Of a stretch of 64,000 bases of DNA, positions 8,850 through 22,805 are shown piece after piece. Made by a program: the position numbers and the translations under genes. Origin of the DNA: Cephalotus follicularis (Eukaryota; Streptophyta; Magnoliopsida; Oxalidales; Cephalotaceae); contig BDDD01000170.1 of assembly GCA_001972305.1 (NCBI GenBank), forward strand, positions 388,044 through 452,043, written 5' to 3'. Under the pieces are notes generated by a model. That model saw only the letters and a list, made by a program, of their open reading frames with translations. It searched no databases and was not told the origin of the DNA. Positions within the stretch are counted from its first letter, which is position 1. Every line of letters begins with the position of its first letter.

Positions 8850-11800
8850 CTTCCTAAGTGAAAAACATACGAACCTTTGCTCTTGGAAGGCCAAATGACC
8901 TTGATATGTACCTAAGGGTAAATGTTTGAGTTGAGGAATGGTCAAATCTCCATCCTACGTGCCAATCATGAGGCTCTTGGCTTATGGGAGGTCAAATACC
9001 CTTATTATTTGCCTTGGTAAAAGTTTGACTTAAGTAATGCTTAAATTTCCTTCCTAAGTACCAGCTTCCAGAAGGCTAAATGACCTTCTTATGTGCCAAG
9101 GGTGAAGTGTTTGACTGAATGAAGGCTTAAATTGACTTTCTAGACACCAAAGTTGAGTCCTTTGGTCTCTAGAAGGCCAAACCACTTATATGTGCCACGA
9201 TTTAAGTTTTTGACTGAACGAAGGCACATACTTCCTTCCTAAGTGCAAAACATAGGGGCCTTGGCTCCTAGAAGGCCAAATGACTGTCATATGTGCTAAG
9301 GGTGAAGTGTTTGAGTTAATGAATAGTCAAATTACCATCCTAAGTGCCAAACATGAGGCTCTTGGCGTCTGGGAGGCGAAATGGCCTTCTTATGTGCCCT
9401 GGTAAAGAGTTTGACTAAAGAAAAGCTTAAATTACCTTCCTAAGTACCAAAAATGATGTCATGGCTTCCAGACGGCCAAATGACCTTCTTATGTGCCATG
9501 GTTTAAGTGTTTGTCTCAACGCGGGAACATATTACCATCCTAAGTGCAAAACATAAGGACTTTGGCTCCTTGAACGCAAACGACCATCATATGTGCCAAG
9601 GGTGAAGTTTTTGAGTTAGCGAATGCTCAAATTTCCATCATAAGTGACAAACATGAGGCTCTTAGCTTCTGTGAGGCCAAATTCCCTTCTTATGTTCCTC
9701 GATAAAGAGTCTGACTTAAGAAATTCTGAAATTGCCTTCCTAAGTGCAGAAAATGAGGCCATGGCTTCCGAAAGGCTAAATGACATTCATTTGTGCGGAC
9801 GGTGAAGTGTTTGATCGAATGAAAGCTTAAATTGACTTTCTAGACACCAAAGATGAGTCCTTTGGTCTCTAGCAGGCCAAATCACTTATATGTGCCACGA
9901 TTTAAGTATATGACTTAACAAAGGCACATATTTCCTTCCTAAGAGAAAAACATAAGCCCCTTGGCTCCTGGAAGGCCAAATGAGTTTCATGTGTGCCAAT
10001 GGTGAAGTGTTTGAGTTAAGAAATTGTCAAATTGCCATCCTAAGTACCAAACATGAGGATCTTGGCTTCTGGGAGACTAAAGGCCCTTCTTATGTGCCTT
10101 GGCAAAGAGTTTGACAGAAGAAATGCCTAAATTACCTTCCTAAGTCCTAAAAATAAGGCCATGGCTTCCTGAAGGCTAAATGACCTTCTTATGTGCCAAG
10201 GGTGAAGTGTTTGACTGAATGAAGGCTTAAATTGACATTCTAGACACCAAAGACGAGTCCTTTGGTCTCTAGCAGGTCAAATTTCTAATATGTGCCAAGG
10301 TTTCTGTGTTTGACTTAACAAAGGCACATATTTCCTTCCTAAGTGTAAAACATAAGGACCTTGGTTCCTGTCAGGCCAAGTGACTTTCATATGTGCCAAG
10401 AGTAAAGTGTTTGAGTTATGGAATTTTCAAATTGCCATGCTAAGTGCCAAACATGAGGCTCTTGGCTTTCGGGAGGGCAAATGCCCTTTTTATGTGCCTT
10501 CGTAAAAAGTTTGACTTAAGAAATGCTTAAATTGACTTTCTCAGCACAAAAAATGAGTCCATGACTTATAGAAGGCTAAATGACCTTCTTGTGGACGAAG
10601 GGTGAAGTGTTTGACTGAATGAAGGCTTAAATTGACTTTCTAGACACCAAGGATGAGTCCTTTGATCTCCAGCAGGCAAAATCACTTATATGTGCCACGG
10701 TTTAAGTGTTTTACTTAAATAAAGCACATATTTCTATCATAAGTGTAAAACATAAGGATCTTGGCTCTTTGAAGGCCAAATGACTTTCATATGTGCCAAG
10801 GGTGAAGTGTTTGAGTTAAGGAATGGTCAAATTTCCATTCTAAGTGCTAAACATGAGGTTCTTGGCTTCCGGGAGGTCCAATGCCCTTCTTATGTGCATT
10901 TGTAAGGAGTTTGACATAAGAACTACTTAAATTTCCTTCCTAAGTGCCATAAATGGGTCATGGCTTCCAAAAGGCTAAATGACCTTCTTATGTGCCAAGG
11001 GTGAAATGTTTGACCGAATGAAGTCTTCAATTGACTTTCTAGACACTCGAGATGACTCCTTTGGTATCTAACAGTCCAAATCACTTATATGTGTCATGGT
11101 TTAAGTGTTTGAGTGAACGAAGGCATATATATCCTTCACAAGACCAAAATATAAGGACCTTGACCCCTCGAAGGCCAAATGACTTTCATATGTGCCAAGT
11201 ATGATGTGTTTGCATTAACGAATGGTCAAATTGCCATCCTAAGTGCCAAACATAAGGGACTTGGCTTTCGGGAGGCCAAATGCCCTTCTTATGTGCCTTG
11301 GTAAAGAGTTAAGAAATGCTTAAATTGCCTTCCTAAGTGCCAAAAATGAGGTCGTGGCTTCTATAAGGCTAAATGACCTTCTTATGTGCCAAGGGTGAAG
11401 TGTTTGACTGAATGAAGGCTTAAATTGACTTTTTGGGCACCAAAGATGAGTGCTTTGGTCTCTTGTAGGCCAAATCACTTATATCTACCATGGTTTAACG
11501 AAGGCACATATTTCCTTCATAAGTGCTAAAACATAAGGACCTTGGTTCTTGGAAGGCCAAATGACCTTCATATGTGCCAAAGATTAATAGTTTGAATTAA
11601 GGAATGGTCAAATTGCCATCCTAAGTGTGAAACATGAGGCTCTTAGCTTCCGGGAGGCCAAATTCCCTTCTTATGTGCTTTTGTAAGGTGAGAGACTTAA
11701 GAAATGTTTAAATTACCTTCCTAAGTGCCAAAAATAAGATAATGGCTTCCACAATGCTAAATGACCTTCTTATATGTCAATGGTGAAGTGTTTGACCGGA

Positions 11801-14800
11801 TGATGGCTTAAATTGACTTTCTAGATACCAAAGATGAGTCCTATAGTCTCTAGAAGGCTAAATCACTTATATGTGTCACGGTTTAAGTGTTTGACTTAAC
11901 GCGGCACATATTACCTTCCTAAGTGCACTACATAAGAACATTGGCTCCTTGAAGGACAAATGACCTTCATATGTGCCATGGGTGAAGTGTTTGAGTTAAG
12001 AAATGGTCAAATTGTCATCCTAAGTGCCAAACATTCAGCTCTTAGCTTTTGGGAGGACAAATGCCCTTTCTATGTGCCTTGGTTAAGAGTTTGACTTAAG
12101 AAATGCTTAAATTGCCTTTCTAACTGCCAAAAATGAGGTCATGCCTTCAGGAGGGCTAAATGACCTTCTTATGTGCAAATGGTGAAGTGTTTGACTAAAT
12201 GAAGGATTAAATTCACTTTCTAGACACCAAAGATGAGTCATTTGGTCTGTAGTAGGCCAAATCACTTATATGTGCCACGTAAGTGTTTGACTTAACGAAA
12301 GCACATATTTCCTTCATAAGGGGAAAACATAAGGACCTTGGTTCTTGGAAGGCCAAGATACTTTCATATGTGCTAAGGGTGAAGTCTTTGAGTTAAGGAA
12401 TGCTCAAATTACCATCCTAAGTGCCAAACATGAGGCTCTTCGCTTTCGAGAGGCCAAATGCCCTTCTTATGTGCCTTGGTAAAGAATTTGACTTAAGAAA
12501 TGCTTAAATTGTCTTCGTGAGTGGCAAAAAAGAGGCCTTGGCTTCTGGAAGGCTAAATGTCTTTCTTATGTACCAAGGGTGAAGTGTTTGTCTGAATGAA
12601 GGCTTAAATTTACTTTCTAGACACCAAAGATGAGTCCTTTGGTCCCTAGCAGGCCAAATCACATATATGTGCCACAGTTTAAGTTTTTGACTTAACGAAG
12701 GACCATATTTCCTTCCTAAGGGAGAAAAATAAGGGCCTTGGCTCCTCGAAGGCCAAATTACTTTCATATGTGCCAAATGAATTTCATATGCACCAAGGGT
12801 GAAGTGTTTGAGTTAAGGAATGGTCAAATTGACATCCTAAGTACTAGACATGAGGCTTTTGACTTTCGGGAGGCCAAATGCCCTTCTTATATGCCTTGGT
12901 AAAGAGTTTGACTTAAGAAATGCTTAAATCTCCTTCCTGAGTGCCAAAATAAGGCCATGGATTCTACAAGGATAAATGACCCCATTATGTGCCAAGGGTG
13001 AAGTGTTTGCTTGAATAAAGGCTTAAATTGACTTTCTAGACACCAAAGATTAGTGCTTTGGTCTCTAGTAGGCCAAATCACTTATATGTGTCAAGGTTTA
13101 AGTGTTTGACTTAATGTCGTCACATATTTTCTTCCTAAGTGAAAAACATAAGGACCTTGGCTCCTGGAAGGCCAATTGACTTTCATCTGTGCCAAGGGTG
13201 AAGTGTTTGAGTTAAGAAATGGTCAAATTACCATCCTAAGTGCCAAACATGAGGCTCTTGGCTTCTAGGAGGCCAAATGCCCTTCTTTTGTGCCTTAGTA
13301 AAGAGTTTGACTTAAGAACTTCTTTAATTGCCTTCCTAAGTGTCAAAAATCAGGTCACGCCTTCCAGAAGGCTGAATGAACTTCTTATGTGTAAAGGGTG
13401 AACTGTTTGACTGAATGAAGGCTTAAATTAACTTTCTTGACACCAAAGATGAGTCATTTGGTGTCTAGCAGGCCAAATCACTTATATGTGCCACGGTTTA
13501 AGTGTTTGGCTTAACGAAGGTCACATGTTACCTTGCTAAGTGCAAAACATAAGGACCATTGCTCCTGGAAGGCCAAATGACCTTCATATGTGCCAAATCT
13601 GAAGGGTTTGAGTTAAGGAATAGTAAAATTGCCATCCTAAGTGCCAAACATGAGGCTCTTGCCTTGATAATGAGTTTTGACTGTAGAAATTCTTCAATTG
13701 CCTTCCTAAGTGCAAAATATGAGGTCATGGCTTCCAGAAGGCTAAATGAGATTCTTATGTGCCAATGGGGAAGTGTTTGACTGAATGAAGGCTTAAATTG
13801 ACTTTCTACTCACCAAAGATGAGTCCTATGGTCTCTAGTAGGCCTAATCACTTATATGTGCCACAGTTTAAGGGTTCAACTTAACGAAGGCAAATATTTT
13901 CTTCCTAAGTGCAAAACATGAGGACTTTTGCTCCTGGAAGGCCAAATGACTTTCATATATGCTAAGGGTGAATTGTTTGGGTTAAGGAATTATCAAAATG
14001 CCATACTAAGTGCTAAACATGAGGCTCTTCGCTTCCGGGAGGCCAAATTCCCTTTTTATGTTCCTTGGTAAAGAGTTTGGCTTAAGAAATGCATAAATTA
14101 CCTTCCTAAGTGCCAAAATTGAGGTTATGGCTTCAAGAAGGCTAAATGACCTTCTTATGTGCCAATGGTGGAATGATTGACTGGATGAAGGCTTAAATTG
14201 ACTTTCTCGACACGAAACATTAGTCATTTGGCCTCTAGTCGGTAAAATCACTTATATGTGCCACAATTTAAGTATTTGACTAAATGCAGGCACGTATTAC
14301 CTTCTTAAATGCAAAACATAAGGACCTTTGCTCCTAGAAGGCCAAATGACCTCCATATGTGCCAAGGGTAAAGTTTTTTAGTTAATGAATTCTGAAATTG
14401 CCATCCTAAATGCCAAACATGAGGCTCTTGGCTTCTGGGAGGCCAAATGCATTTCTTATGTGCCTTGGTAAATAGTATGACTTAAGAAATGCTTAAATTG
14501 CCATCCTAAGTGCCAAAAATGAGTTCATGGCTTCTAGAATGCTAAATGTTCTTCTTATGTGTGAAGGGTGAAGTGTTTGACTGAATGAAGTCATAAATTG
14601 ACTTTCTAGACACCAAAGATGAGTACTTTGGTCTCTAGCACGCCAAATAACTTATATGTATCTCGGTTTAAGTGTTTGAGTTAACGAAGGCACATATATC
14701 TATCCTAAGTGCTAAAACATAAGGACCTTGGCTCCTGGAAGGCCAATTGACTTTCATATGTGCGAAAGGGTGAAGTGTTTGAGTTAAGGAATGGTCAAAT

Positions 14801-17302
14801 TTCCATCCTAAGTGCAGGATATGAGGCTCTTTGCTTCTGAGAAGCCAAATGCCCTTCTTATGTGCCTAGGTAAAGAGTATGACTAAAGAAATGCTTAAAT
14901 TACCTTCCTAATTGCCAAAAGTTAGGCGTTGGCTTCTAGAAGGCTAAATGACCTTCTTATGTGCCAATGGTGAAGTGTTTAACTGAATCGAGGCTTAAAT
15001 TGACTTTCAAGACACCAAACATGAGTCCTTTGGCCTCTAGCAGGCCAAATAACTTATATGTGCACTGTTTAAGTGTTTCACTTAATGAAGGCACATATTT
15101 CCTTCCTAAGTGCAAAATATAAGGAACTTGGTTCCTGGAAGGCTAAGTGACTTTCATATGTTCCAAGGGTGAAGTGTTTGAGTTAAGGAATGGTCAAATT
15201 GCCATCCTAAGTGCCAAAAATGAGGCTCTCGGTTTTCGAGAGGCCAAATGCCCTTCTTATGTGCCTTGGTAAAGAGTTTGGCTTAAGAAATGCTTTAATT
15301 ACCTTCCTATGTGCCAAAAATGAGGCATTGGCTTCTACAAGGCTAAATGACCTTCTTATGTGCCAATGGTGAAGTGTTTGACTGAATGAAGGCTTAAATT
15401 GACTTTCTAGACACCAAAGATGGGTCATTTGGTCTCTAGCAGGCCAAATCACTTATATGTACCACGGTTTAAGTGTTTGAGTCAACGAAGGCACATATTT
15501 CCTTCCTAAGTGCTAAAACACAAGGACCTTTGCTCCTGGAAAGCCAATTGACTTCCTTATATGCCAAGGGTGAAGTGTTTGAGTTAAGGAATCATCAAAT
15601 TGCCATCCTAAGTGCCAAACATGAGGCTCATAGTTTCCGAGAGGCCAAATGCCCTTCTTATGTGCCTTGGTAAGGAGTTTGACTTAAGAAATGCTTAAAT
15701 TGCCTTCCTAATTGCCAAAAATTTTGCCTTGGCTTCTAGAAGGCTAAATGACCTTTTATGTGCAAATGGTGAAGTGTTTTACTGAATGAAGGCTTAATTT
15801 GACTTTGTAGACACCAAAGATGAGTCATTTGGTCTCTAGCAGGAGAAATCACGTATATGTGCCATGGTTTAAGTGTTTGACTTAACGAAGGCACATATCG
15901 ACTTCCTAAGTGTAAAACATAAGGACCTTGGCTCTTGGAAGGCCAAATGACCTCCATATGTTGCAAGGGTGAAGTTTTTCAGTTAAGGAATGCACAAATT
16001 GCCATCCTAAATGCCAAACATGAGGCTCTTTGCTTCCGGGAGGTCAAATGCCATTCTTATGTGCCTTGGTATAGATTTTGACTTAAGAAATGCTTAAATT
16101 GCCTTCCTAATTGCCAAAAATTAGGCTTGGTTTCTAGAAGGCTAAATGACTTTCTTATGTGCAAATAGTGAAGTGTTTCACTGAATGAAGGCTTAAAAGC
16201 ACTTTCTAGACACCAAACATGATTCATTTGGTCTCTAGTAGGCGAAATCACTTATATGTGCCACAGTTTAAGGGTTTGACTTAACGAAGGCACATATTAC
16301 CTTGCTAAGTGCAAAACATAAGGACCTTCTCCTAGAAGGCCAAATGACTATCAGATGTGCCAAGGGTGAAGTGTTTGAGTTAAGGAATGGTCAAATTGCC
16401 ATCCTAAATTTCAAACATGAGGCTCTTGGCTTTTGGGAAACCATATGCCCCTCTTATGTGCCTTGGTAAAGATTTTACTTAAGAAATGCTTAAACTACCT
16501 TCGTAAGTGCCAAAACTGAGGTCATAGCTTCCAGAAGGCTAGATGACCTTCTTATGTGCCAATGGTGAAGTGTTTGACTGAATCAAGGCTTCAATTGACT
16601 TTCTAGACACCGAAATGAGTCCTCTGGCCTTTAATAGGCCAACATCACTTATATGTGCCACAGTTTATATGTTTGGCAGAATGAAGGCACATATTACCTT
16701 CCTAAGTGCAAAACATAAGGACCCTAGCTCGTCGAAGACTAAATGACCTTCATATGCACCAAGGGTGTAGTGTTTCAGTTAAGCAATGGTCAAATTACCA
16801 TCCTAGGTGCCAAACATGAGGCTATTGGCTTTTGGGAGGCGAAATGCCCTTCTTATGTCCCTTGGTAAAGAGTTTGACTTAAGACATGATTAAATTGCCT
16901 TCCTAAGTCCCAAAAATGATGCCATGGCTTCCATAAAGCTAAATGACCTTCTGATGTGGCAATGGTGAAGTGTTTGACTAAATAAAGGCTTAAATTGACT
17001 TTCTAGACACCAAACATTAGTCCTTTGGCCTCTAGCAGGCCAAATCACTTATAAGTGCCATGATTTAAGTTTTTGACTTAACGAATGCTCATCTTTCCTT
17101 CCTAAGTACAAAACATAAGGACCTTGGCTCCTAGAAGGTCAAATGAATTTCATATGAGCCAAGGGTGAAATGTTTGAGTTAAGGAATGGTCAAATTGCCA
17201 TCCTAAATTTCAAACATAAGGCTTTTGGCTTATGGGAGGCCACATGCCCCTCTTATGTGCCTTGATAAAGAGTTTGACATAAGAAATGCTTAAATTGCCT
17301 TC
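8850..17302 (+). repeat. Satellite block 1: 400-bp repeat of four ~100-bp subunits, ~21 copies
   Basis: Head-to-tail array. Each 400-bp unit is A (cacatatTaccttcctaag..., ~101 bp), B (gtcaaattgccatcctaag..., ~100), C (cttaaattgccttcctaag..., ~100) and D (cttaaattgactttctagac..., ~99). The four share a common plan, with an AGG-CCAAATG-like centre and a GTGTTTGA-like end, so the 400-bp unit arose from a 100-bp ancestor. Copies differ by point changes and small indels. The long minus-strand frames in it are by-products of the repeat. I see no gene. It ends abruptly in a C subunit where E2 begins. Confidence 0.95.
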
Positions 17303-18240
17303 GTGCAGCTAGGGGAGCTAGGGACCATCCTAATACTCTAGTTTATGTATGCCTGGTGAGGTTCCAAAAACAGAGACCGCGATCCTTTAGTTCGGCGCCA
17401 ACACCAGTGGAGGCTGAGAATTAGATTGCTCATTTGGAGAAGATTTTCGATGTGCTGGGATGTGGCGATGATCAGAAGGTTAAGTTGGCCGCGTATAAAC
17501 TGGAGGGCGATGCCTAGACGTGGTGGAAGACCTTGAAGACAGCTAAGGGTGGAGGTTTTGTTGAGACTTTGTCTTGGTCTGATTTTTGTGAAGTCTTTTA
17601 TCAGTAGTATTTTCCCACTGCTGATAAATAGGTTTATGCAAGGGAGTTTCTAATGACGAGACAGAAGGAAGGTGAATCTGATACTGTGTTTTTGGCCCGG
17701 TTTACCAGGTTGGAGGGTTTTGCGGGACCTGCAGTGGGCTTAGCACCGGAGCAGGCAGAAAAGTTTAAATGGAAGTTGCACTATCAGCTTAAGGGTAAGC
17801 TGATTAACTCGAGGTTCGCTAACGTTTCAGAGGTTGCAAACGCCGCAAAGAACATAGAAATGGAAAGGTTGGATTTTCAGGCTGCTCGATTAGAAGGAGA
17901 AAAGAAAAGAAATAGGGGAGATTCTTAGGGCCAAAACTCGGGACAGCAGGGTAAGGGCCAAAATGGTAAACAGCAAAAGAAAAATAATAACAGAGGAGGC
18001 GGACAGGCCGGAAATGATAAAAGGCAGAATCAAGGAGCTACTGGTGGGGGTAACCCCAATGTTCAGATTGCACAGTGCGAGACTTGTGGAGAGAGGCATC
18101 CGGTTGGGAATTGTTACAAGGCTTCAGGAGCATGCTTTGTGTGCGTATAGCAGGGCCATCATTTTAAGGATTGCATAGACCCTCGAGCAAAGGAGAGGAA
18201 AGGTAATGGCGGTGACGCGGGACAGCGCAATGTAGGTGGC
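17303..18240 (+). pseudogene. gag: E2 gag (5'-truncated), broken
   Basis: Aligns with E3 gag from about 26570 onward, starting mid-gene. It shows the gag capsid region (ARFTRLEGFAGPA, FKWKLHYQLKGKLINSRF, EVANAAKNIEMERLDFQAAR) and a decayed zinc-knuckle region near 18080-18180. Fossil; broken. Confidence 0.85.
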
Positions 18241-18289
18241 CGAGTTTTTGCTTTGACTACTCATCAGGCAGCGGGTGCTCCAGGTACTG

Positions 18290-18570
18290 TTTTGGGTTAT
18301 GTATTTGTTTGTAATCAGATGGCTTATGTTTTGTATGATACTGGATCGACTCACTCTGTAGTAGCGAGGTCTTTTGTTCGGCATCTTGGGGTGCCATCTA
18401 TATCTTTGGATCCAGTTTTGGTTCTTTCGATGTGATATCTGAATGTTTTCGTTCTTGTCCTATCGCTTTTGATGATCGTGTTCGAGATGCGGATCTTTTC
18501 CCGATAGATATGTATGACTTTGACATTATTATTGGCATGGATTGGTTAGATCGCCATCGTGCCACGATTA
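18290..18570 (+). pseudogene. E2 protease, broken
   Basis: Retropepsin-like. The catalytic DTGS is at 18337-18348 within [14 protein letters not shown], and the closing signature IIGMDWLDRHRA is near 18528-18563. Fossil; broken. Confidence 0.85.
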
Positions 18571-18829
18571 ACTGTCACACTCAGAGGGTTCTGTTTGGGG
18601 ATGTGGATAGGCCTGATTTCATTTATCTGGGTTCAGAGCCGAGAAAAAGAGTTAAGGTTATTTCTGCTTTGAAGGCTCGAAAGTCGGTAGCTAAGCGTGC
18701 TGAGGGTTACCTAGATATTGTAAAAGACGTCTCTAAGGATGAGCCTCGCCTTGAGGACTATCTGGTTGTTAGAGAGTTTTCAGATGTGTTTCCGGAGGAG
18801 TTACTAGGTTTGCCACAGCAATGGGAAGT

Positions 18830-19480
18830 GGAGTTTACCATCGAGCTTATTCCCGGAGCGGCACCGATATCTAAAGTACCTTACAGAATGGCACCATTAG
18901 AATTGCAATAATTGAAGGAGCAATTGCAAGAGTTGTTGGATTAGGGTTTTATCTGGCCTAGTGTTTCACCGTGGGGAGCTTTTGTTCTTTTTGTCAGGAA
19001 GAAGGATGGGTCCATGAGGTTGTGCATAGACTACAGAGAGCTAAATCAGATTACCATCAAAAATAAATACCCTTTGCCTAGGATTGATGACCTTTTTGAT
19101 CAACTCCAAGGTGTACGGTATTTTTCTAACATCAGTTTGAGATCTGGTTATCATCAGCTATGGGTGAAAGATGAGGATATAGCTAAGATTGCTTTTCATA
19201 CACGGTACGGGCATTATGAGTTTCTAGTGATGCCATTTGGACTTACAAATGCACCGGTAGTCTTTATGGATCTAATGAATCGGGTGTTTCATGAATACTT
19301 AGACAAGTTTGTGATTGTGTTCATTGATGACATCCTTGTGTATTCCAAGTCAGGAGAAGAACATGAAGCTCAACTTCGTATAGTGCTAGCAAGAATCAGC
19401 TTTATGCGAAGTTTTTGAAATGTGAATTTTGGTTGGAGCAGGTGACATTCTTATGCCATGTGGTTGTGGATCCTGCTAAG
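18830..19480 (+). pseudogene. pol: E2 reverse transcriptase, broken
   Basis: Gypsy RT with [17 protein letters not shown] near 19000-19045, [20 protein letters not shown] and catalytic FIDD at 19320-19331. It is highly similar to E3 RT. Fossil; broken. Confidence 0.9.
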
Positions 19481-19699
19481 TTTGTGGCTATTACCAAATG
19501 GCTGAGGCCTACTACAGTAACTAAAGTTAGGAGCTTTTTGGGTCTGGCTGTCTACTATAGGCGGTTTGTGGAAGGCTTATCCTCCATAGCCTTGCCACTA
19601 ACGCAGCTTTTAAGAAAAGGAGCCAAGTTTGTGTGGAATGAAAAAAGGGAAGCAAGCTTTGAGAAATTGAAGAATGGTCTAGTTTCTGTACCAATTCTT

Positions 19700-20070
19700 C
19701 AGTTACTGTCTGGGTCAGGGGATACCAGATTTACAGTGATGCTTCCAAGAAGGGTTTGGGATGTGTTCTAATGCAGCACGGTCAAGTGATAGCTTAAGCT
19801 TCAAGACAGTTCAAGCCTTATGAAGTAAACTACCCTACACATGATCTGGAGTGAGCAACTGTGGTTTTTGCGTTGAAGATTTTGAGGCACTATTTGTACG
19901 GAGAAAATTGTGATGTTTTCACTGATCACAAGAGTCTCAAGTACATTTTGACGCAAAAGGAGTTGAACATGCGGCAGAGGAGGTGGTTGGAGCTTTTGAA
20001 AGACTATGACCTGAATATTCAATACCACCCTGGTAAAGCAAATGTGGTAGCTGATGCTTTGAGTAGGAAG
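19700..20070 (+). pseudogene. E2 RNase H, broken
   Basis: Recognised by similarity to E3 and by [17 protein letters not shown] near 19918-19965, [19 protein letters not shown] and the end signature ADALSRK near 20050-20070. Fossil; broken. Confidence 0.85.
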
Positions 20071-20369
20071 AGTTTGGGTAATGTAGCGGCTTTGCTTACT
20101 CTGCCGCAGTTGATAGCAGATATGGAGCGGTTAGACGTGAACTTATTTGTTCAAGGTTCTGGAGGTTATATGGATGGCATGAGTATAGAGCCTACTCTTA
20201 TATCTCGGATTAAGGCGGCTCAGAGTGATGATGGTGAACTATGGGCCTTTGTCCAGAATGTTGATGAGGGTAAACAGTCAGAGTTCCGGGTGGATGATCA
20301 TGGAGTGATCTGGTTGGGTAGTCGGTTGTGTGTACCGACGGATACTACTATCAGGGATGCTATTTTGTC

Positions 20370-21280
20370 TGAGGCACACAGCTCTCCGTTCTCTATACAT
20401 CCAGGTTCTACGAAAATGTATAGGGACTTGAAGCGAAACTTCTGGTAGAATGGAATGAAGAGGTATGTAGCCGAGTATGTTGGGAGATGTTTGGTCTGTT
20501 AGCAGGTTAAGATTGAGCACCACCGAGCCAGTGGGTTGTTACAGCCTTCGAGGCTCCAGTTTGGAAATGGGAGAGCTTAGCGATGGACTTTGTTATAGGA
20601 TTGCCAAGGACGTTCAAGAGGAATGATGCCATCTGGGTAGTGGTGGATCGGTTGACTAAATCGGCACATTTCTTGGCTATCCAGCGAGAGATTGTGAGAC
20701 TTCACGGGACACCTGTATCCATTATTTCGGATAGGGATCCTCGTTTCACGTCTAGATTTTGGAAAGGATTTCAGAAGGCTTGGGGAACACGACTCAATTA
20801 CAGTACAACTTTTCACCCACAAACAGATGGACAGTCAGAGAGGACCATCCAGACTTTAGAGGACATGCTGAGGTCTTGTGCATTAGAGTGGACTGGAAAC
20901 TGGGATGAGTATTTGAGCTTGGTGGAGTTTGCATATAATAATAGTTGGCATGCTAGCATTCGAATGGCTCCATTTGATGCTTTGTATGGGAGGAAATGTC
21001 GAGCTCTGACATGTTGGGACAAGGTCAGAGAGAGAGTTATCGAGGGACCTGAGCTAGTTCAGATCACTACGGAGAAAGTGACTGTATCTAGGGAAAGACT
21101 GAAAGCAGCTCAATCCCGACAAAAGAGTTATGCGGACAAACATCGAAGGGAATTGGAGTTTAGAGGTCGTGAACACATGTTTCTGAAAGTTTCACCATGG
21201 AAAGGAGCCCGAAGATAAGGGCTGAAGGGAAATTTGAGTCCACGGTTTATCGGACCGTTTGAAGTTGTAGAGAAGGTTGG
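20370..21280 (+). pseudogene. E2 integrase, broken
   Basis: An N-terminal His/Cys zinc-binding region (H-P-G-S-T-K-M-Y...) is near 20395-20520. The DDE core has [13 protein letters not shown] (near 20638), SDRDPRFTS (near 20728) and QTDGQSERTIQ (near 20820). [11 protein letters not shown] module lies near 21250. Fossil; broken. Confidence 0.87.
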
Positions 21281-21419
21281 GGTGGTTGCTTACCGGTTAG
21301 CTTTGCCTCCACAGTTATCTCACGTCCATAACATGTTCCATGTGTCTATGTTAAGGGGTTATCAGTACCATTCCTTGCACGTGGTTCACTACCCTTTTGA
21401 TAGCATTCGTGAGGACTTG

Positions 21420-21584
21420 TCTTATGATGAGGAGGCTGAGGCTATTCTGGATAGACAGGAGAGGGTTACTCGTAGTAAGACCATCCCTTTTGTAAAAGTC
21501 TTATGGAAGAATCATCCAGAAAGCGAAGCTACTTGGGAGTTGGAGGAGCATATTCAGGAAGAATATCCTCGCCTTTTTGAATAA
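21420..21584 (+). pseudogene. E2 chromodomain remnant
   Basis: [20 protein letters not shown], then [17 protein letters not shown] and [13 protein letters not shown], the typical C-terminal tail of plant Tekay/Del chromoviruses. It is likely a reader of heterochromatic histone marks that guided integration. Confidence 0.85.
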
Positions 21585-21624
21585 GGTATGTGTATGGTTA
21601 TGATTTCAGGACGAAATCCTTTTT

Positions 21625-21637
21625 AAGGAGGGGTGGA
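21625..21637 (+). other. E2 polypurine tract
   Basis: AAGGAGGGGTGGA directly before the LTR start TGTAATATCCC at 21638, preceded by the GACGAAAT word that plant chromoviruses usually carry just upstream. Confidence 0.9.
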
Positions 21638-21769
21638 TGTAATATCCCGTTTTGATACTTATGTGATTATCGTTTTATGTTGGGTTTATACCTTTTGGTG
21701 TATGGTATGGTTTGTGAACTCTTTGATATTATTTTGAATTTCTTTTATTTTTGGATTCTGGGCACAAAG

Positions 21770-22805
21770 CACCAACGCTTTGTTTAGAACCATCGATGCT
21801 TTGGCAATACTGTTGGGCACGTGGACGCCTAAACATGTGACTTTGACGCATTTTGTATTTAAGTGTTTAACCTTCGACGCTTTTTGAGAAACTGTCGACG
21901 CTTTAGTCGTCCTTCCTATACCAGTTTTGGACGGTGGGTTGTTTAAGGAAAAGGGGGTTTTTGCCATTTTTGTTGATCCGATTTTCCTTCTTCGTTTGAA
22001 ACCGAATCTGCATGAAAGGAAACTCTTTAGTTTCACGATTTTACCTTCAATTTCACTCGTTTTTCTGGTTTTAGAAAAGGTGAGTATTATTTTGAAAGAA
22101 AACAATCTACACATTTCTTACAAACACGAACAACAACTTCATCAGTCTTGATCGCTGTCAAAACGACGTTTTTTGAAGGTATTTTCAAAACGAAAATTGT
22201 AGTTTATACTATGTAGTTTCGATATCACCCTTTGATTTGTATTAAAAACGGACTAGAATTTATTTTCAGCATGATTTAAGAGGCATGTTGAAAGTAATTT
22301 TCTGTTGTTCTTAATTTGTTCATATACGAAATTTATGTGCATATTTTGTTATACTGGTATTCTAATCAAATAAATTACGCTATAGATATGTATATGTTAT
22401 TGTTTTATACTCTGGGAAACAAAAATCACATTATAGAACAAGGTTTTTGCGTAAGTGTTCATGTACCAGAAAATTATGTTTCAAAATGTGTTTTATATTT
22501 TACAAGATATCATAGGCTTGTTTTGAAATTTTTTTCGAACTTGTATAACATGTCATAGAGCTTGCATGTTGTTATTTATGCTCATTGTTTATGAAAAATC
22601 GGATTTACTCATGTTTTGCAACTGATTTTCTGCAACTGGTATTCTGTGTTCGACGCAAACCGTCGACGCTTATTTCTTGAGCATCGCCGCTTTGTACTGT
22701 TTTATGCTGTGTTTAGTAGACGCTTTGCTTAGCGCTTTGTCCTTTTATGCCTTTAACCATCAATGCTTGGGTAGTGTGTTAAAGTTAACCGTCGACGCTT
22801 TCTCT
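21770..22805 (+). repeat. GTCGAC-centred palindromic modules in E2 LTR
   Basis: Two groups (about 21770-21905 and 22650-22805) of modules related to AAGCGTCGACGCTT: for example ACTGTCGACGCTTTAG near 21890, AACCGTCGACGCTTTC near 22785, ACCATCGATGCTTTGG near 21790. They share the GTCGAC/ATCGAT core with E1's and E3's clusters but have different flanks. Confidence 0.75.

Noticed and set aside
12504-16251. Recurring minus-strand frames in the satellite with similar peptides (H-L-W-C-L-E-S-Q-F-K-P-S-F type)
   Set aside because: They recur because the DNA repeats. The 400-bp unit is not a multiple of three, so no frame carries through, and variants break them freely. Not genes.
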